Assembly: GCA_902496945.1 (NCBI GenBank)
Contig: CABVDE010000044.1
Span: 1-15,739, forward strand
DNA: 15,739 nucleotides
DNA from: an uncultured Collinsella sp.
Lineage (GTDB): Bacteria; Actinomycetota; Coriobacteriia; Coriobacteriales; Coriobacteriaceae
Reading direction: 5' to 3'
Both the position numbers and the translations under genes were made by a program. The number at the start of each line of letters is the position of its first letter. Position 1 is the stretch's first letter. Positions 14,685-15,739 of the stretch are shown one piece after another. The notes below the pieces were generated by a model that saw only the letters and a program-made list of their open reading frames with translations, did not search any database and was not told the origin of the DNA.

Positions 14685-14715
14685 TTGACTCCAATAAGCT
14701 AAAGTGGTTTTATAT
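14685..14715 (+). promoter_or_regulatory. Promoter of tRNA-Arg copy 1
   Basis: TTGACT (14685-14690) is followed after 17-19 bases by an AT-rich -10 region TTTTATAT (14708-14715). The tRNA begins at 14726. Confidence 0.6.
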
Positions 14716-14725
14716 ATCTTGCGCT

Positions 14726-14802
14726 GCGGCGTTACCTCAGCTGGATAGAGGGTCTGACTACGAATCAGAACGTCATAGGTTCGAATCCTATACGCCGCAC
14801 CA
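14726..14802 (+). tRNA. tRNA-Arg (anticodon ACG), copy 1
   Basis: This is a 77-base tRNA with encoded CCA. The acceptor stem is GCGGCGT (14726-14732) with ACGCCGC (14792-14798). The anticodon stem TCTGA/TCAGA encloses loop CTACGAA, with anticodon ACG at 14760-14762; A34 is normally deaminated to inosine. The T-arm is CATAGGTTCGAATCCTATA. It is identical to three further copies downstream. Confidence 0.97.
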
Positions 14803-14889
14803 ATTGAACTTGAAAGCCTCCGGCAACGGGGGCTTTTCTTTTATGCTGCCACCGCATGGATTCGAACCTCGGTCGAGGCGCGGGCGTCA
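14783..14889 (+). repeat. 107-bp direct repeat, copy A (tRNA-Arg 3' end, terminator and antisense T-arm)
   Basis: It runs from the T-loop of tRNA-Arg copy 1 (GAATCC) through the CCA end, terminator and an antisense T-arm to GTCA at the start of the conserved core. It is repeated without change at 14974-15080, offset 191. Confidence 0.95.
14813..14840 (+). terminator. Terminator of tRNA-Arg copy 1
   Basis: AAGCCTCC (14814-14821), loop GGCAAC and GGGGGCTT (14828-14835) are followed by T residues. The same hairpin recurs at 15004-15031 within the duplicated segment. Confidence 0.85.
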
Positions 14890-14975
14890 AGAAAACGCGG
14901 AGCGTTTTTAGCCCGCGGGCGAGCACGCCGGCAGGCGGGCGAAGCCGGTGCGGATCCGCGAAGCGGATGCGCGGA
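14884..14975 (+). repeat. tRNA-linked structured element core (Arg copy)
   Basis: This 92-bp core matches 9902-9993 behind tRNA-Leu without gaps, with seven differences by my count. Shared hairpins are AAAACGC/GCGTTTT (14892-14908) and ATCCGC/GCGGAT. Here CGCGGGC before the first hairpin can also pair with GCCCGCG after it, making a longer stem. Upstream, GGATTCGAACCT (14858-14869) is the exact reverse complement of the tRNA-Arg T-arm (14777-14788). I see no coding function. Confidence 0.85.
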
Positions 14976-15080
14976 ATCCTATACGCCGCACCAATTGAAC
15001 TTGAAAGCCTCCGGCAACGGGGGCTTTTCTTTTATGCTGCCACCGCATGGATTCGAACCTCGGTCGAGGCGCGGGCGTCA
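14974..15080 (+). repeat. 107-bp direct repeat, copy B (orphan tRNA-Arg 3' end)
   Basis: This is an exact copy of 14783-14889 with only the last 20 bases of the tRNA before CCA and no 5' half. It includes a second terminator (15004-15031) and a second antisense T-arm (15049-15060), then stops at GTCA, where the core would begin. With the core this fills the 355-bp gap between tRNA-Arg copies 1 and 2; the rest of the gap (15081-15157) is the promoter region of copy 2. Confidence 0.95.
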
Positions 15081-15116
15081 TAATCAGCACTTCGTAAAAA
15101 TTTTCCAAATTGTCGC

Positions 15117-15145
15117 TTGACCCATAGAGGGGTCACGTGCATAAT
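15117..15145 (+). promoter_or_regulatory. Promoter of tRNA-Arg copy 2
   Basis: TTGACC (15117-15122), a 17-base spacer and CATAAT (15140-15145) make a strong consensus promoter 12 bases before the tRNA. Confidence 0.75.
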
Positions 15146-15157
15146 AATCCGTGCGTT

Positions 15158-15234
15158 GCGGCGTTACCTCAGCTGGATAGAGGGTCTGACTACGAATCAG
15201 AACGTCATAGGTTCGAATCCTATACGCCGCACCA
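15158..15234 (+). tRNA. tRNA-Arg (anticodon ACG), copy 2
   Basis: It is identical to copy 1 over all 77 bases, with anticodon ACG at 15192-15194 and CCA encoded. Confidence 0.97.
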
Positions 15235-15243
15235 ATTGACTTT

Positions 15244-15271
15244 AAAGCTCCCGGCAACGGGGGCTTTTCTT
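15244..15271 (+). terminator. Terminator of tRNA-Arg copy 2
   Basis: AAAGCTCCC (15244-15252), loop GGCAAC and GGGGGCTTT (15259-15267) form a 9-bp stem with one G-T pair, followed by T residues. It differs slightly from the hairpin of copies 1 and 4. Confidence 0.85.
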
Positions 15272-15351
15272 ATATCGTAAGGCATTGAAGATCCTGCCGA
15301 GCGCCCTAAATGAGTAAAAGTCCAATTTGATAACTATTTTCGAAAAATTGC

Positions 15352-15380
15352 TTGACCTTTATTCAGTTCATGTGCATAAT
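15352..15380 (+). promoter_or_regulatory. Promoter of tRNA-Arg copy 3
   Basis: TTGACC (15352-15357), a 17-base spacer and CATAAT (15375-15380). Its spacer sequence differs from that of copy 2. Confidence 0.75.
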
Positions 15381-15392
15381 AATCAACAAATC

Positions 15393-15469
15393 GCGGCGTT
15401 ACCTCAGCTGGATAGAGGGTCTGACTACGAATCAGAACGTCATAGGTTCGAATCCTATACGCCGCACCA
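15393..15469 (+). tRNA. tRNA-Arg (anticodon ACG), copy 3
   Basis: It is identical to the other copies, with anticodon ACG at 15427-15429 and CCA encoded. Confidence 0.97.
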
Positions 15470-15478
15470 ATTGACTTT

Positions 15479-15506
15479 AAAGCTCCCGGCAACGGGGGCT
15501 TTTCTT
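15479..15506 (+). terminator. Terminator of tRNA-Arg copy 3
   Basis: It has the same hairpin and T run as at 15244-15271, shifted by the 235-bp repeat length. Confidence 0.85.
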
Positions 15507-15586
15507 ATATCGTAAGGCATTGAAGATCCTGCCGAGCGCCCTAAATGAGTAAAAGTCCAATTTGATAACTATTTTCGAAAAATTGC

Positions 15587-15615
15587 TTGACCTTTATTCA
15601 GTTCATGTGCATAAT
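15587..15615 (+). promoter_or_regulatory. Promoter of tRNA-Arg copy 4
   Basis: TTGACC (15587-15592), 17 bases, CATAAT (15610-15615); it is identical to the promoter of copy 3. Confidence 0.75.
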
Positions 15616-15627
15616 AATCAACAAATC

Positions 15628-15704
15628 GCGGCGTTACCTCAGCTGGATAGAGGGTCTGACTACGAATCAGAACGTCATAGGTTCGAATCCTATACGCCGC
15701 ACCA
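15628..15704 (+). tRNA. tRNA-Arg (anticodon ACG), copy 4
   Basis: It is identical to the other copies, with anticodon ACG at 15662-15664 and CCA encoded. Confidence 0.97.
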
Positions 15705-15714
15705 ATTGAACTTG

Positions 15715-15739
15715 AAAGCCTCCGGCAACGGGGGCTTTT
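15715..15739 (+). terminator. Terminator of tRNA-Arg copy 4 (cut by window end)
   Basis: AAGCCTCC (15716-15723), GGCAAC and GGGGGCTT (15730-15737) match the copy 1 hairpin rather than that of copies 2 and 3. The T run is cut by the end of the window. Confidence 0.8.

Larger units (their letters stand above)
15158..15709 (+). repeat. Perfect 235-bp tandem repeat carrying tRNA-Arg units
   Basis: The unit (tRNA, terminator, spacer, promoter of the next tRNA) at 15158-15392 is repeated exactly at 15393-15627. A third partial unit runs to 15709, just past tRNA copy 4, where the downstream sequence switches to the tail type of copy 1. I found no difference between the units by eye. Confidence 0.95.

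Noticed and set aside
14633..15083. Open frames across the tRNA-Arg element (92 and 75 codons)
   Set aside because: They cross a tRNA gene and terminators, have no ribosome site and end within the repeat; noncoding is far more likely.
15158..15739. CRISPR array
   Set aside because: The repeats are 235 bp long and each contains a complete tRNA gene with promoter and terminator; there are no short repeats with unique spacers.

Overview
The window looks like chromosomal DNA from a GC-rich, low-redundancy actinobacterium. The best guess is a gut Coriobacteriia (Collinsella/Eggerthella type). This rests on codon choice, strong AGGAGG-type ribosome binding sites, tightly overlapping operon genes, and a C-P lyase operon that ends in a PHP-domain phosphoesterase as described for Eggerthella lenta. 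The taxonomic call is an inference, not a measurement.

Region 1 (1-9652) is a single plus-strand phosphonate operon with no gap above 12 bases: phnC (5' end cut off), phnE1, phnE2, phnG, phnH, phnI, phnJ, phnK, phnM, phnL, a PHP phosphoesterase (PhnPP-like) and phnO. Together it imports phosphonates by ABC transporter (PhnC ATPase, two PhnE permeases), couples them to ATP (PhnGHI), trims the triphosphate (PhnM), breaks the C-P bond with a radical-SAM enzyme (PhnJ, with ATPases PhnK and PhnL), opens and hydrolyses the cyclic ribose phosphate (PHP protein in place of PhnP/PhnN), and acetylates aminoalkylphosphonates (PhnO). No phnD, phnN, phnP or regulator is in view.

Region 2 (9653-10110) holds tRNA-Leu(CAG) with promoter and terminator. 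It is followed by a 132-bp insert and then a second copy of the tRNA 3' end plus terminator. Region 3 (10111-12370) is housekeeping: an SPFH/band-7 membrane protein, rlmH and proC. Region 4 (12369-12531) is a compact nested inverted-repeat element whose two outer hairpins have complementary loops. Region 5 has a 57-residue membrane protein on the minus strand, then serS with a terminator, then an unrecognised 125-residue protein behind a LexA-like operator.

Region 6 (14685-15739) is an array of four identical tRNA-Arg(ACG) genes. Between the first and second gene lies a second member of the element seen behind tRNA-Leu: a 92-bp structured core, about 85/92 identical between the two sites and without gaps. 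At both sites the core is followed by a duplicated 3' tRNA end with almost the same breakpoint (T-loop/T-stem), and at both it carries a short antisense copy of that tRNA's own T-arm. This tRNA-linked element family is the most unusual content of the window. The last three tRNA-Arg genes lie in perfect 235-bp tandem repeats.
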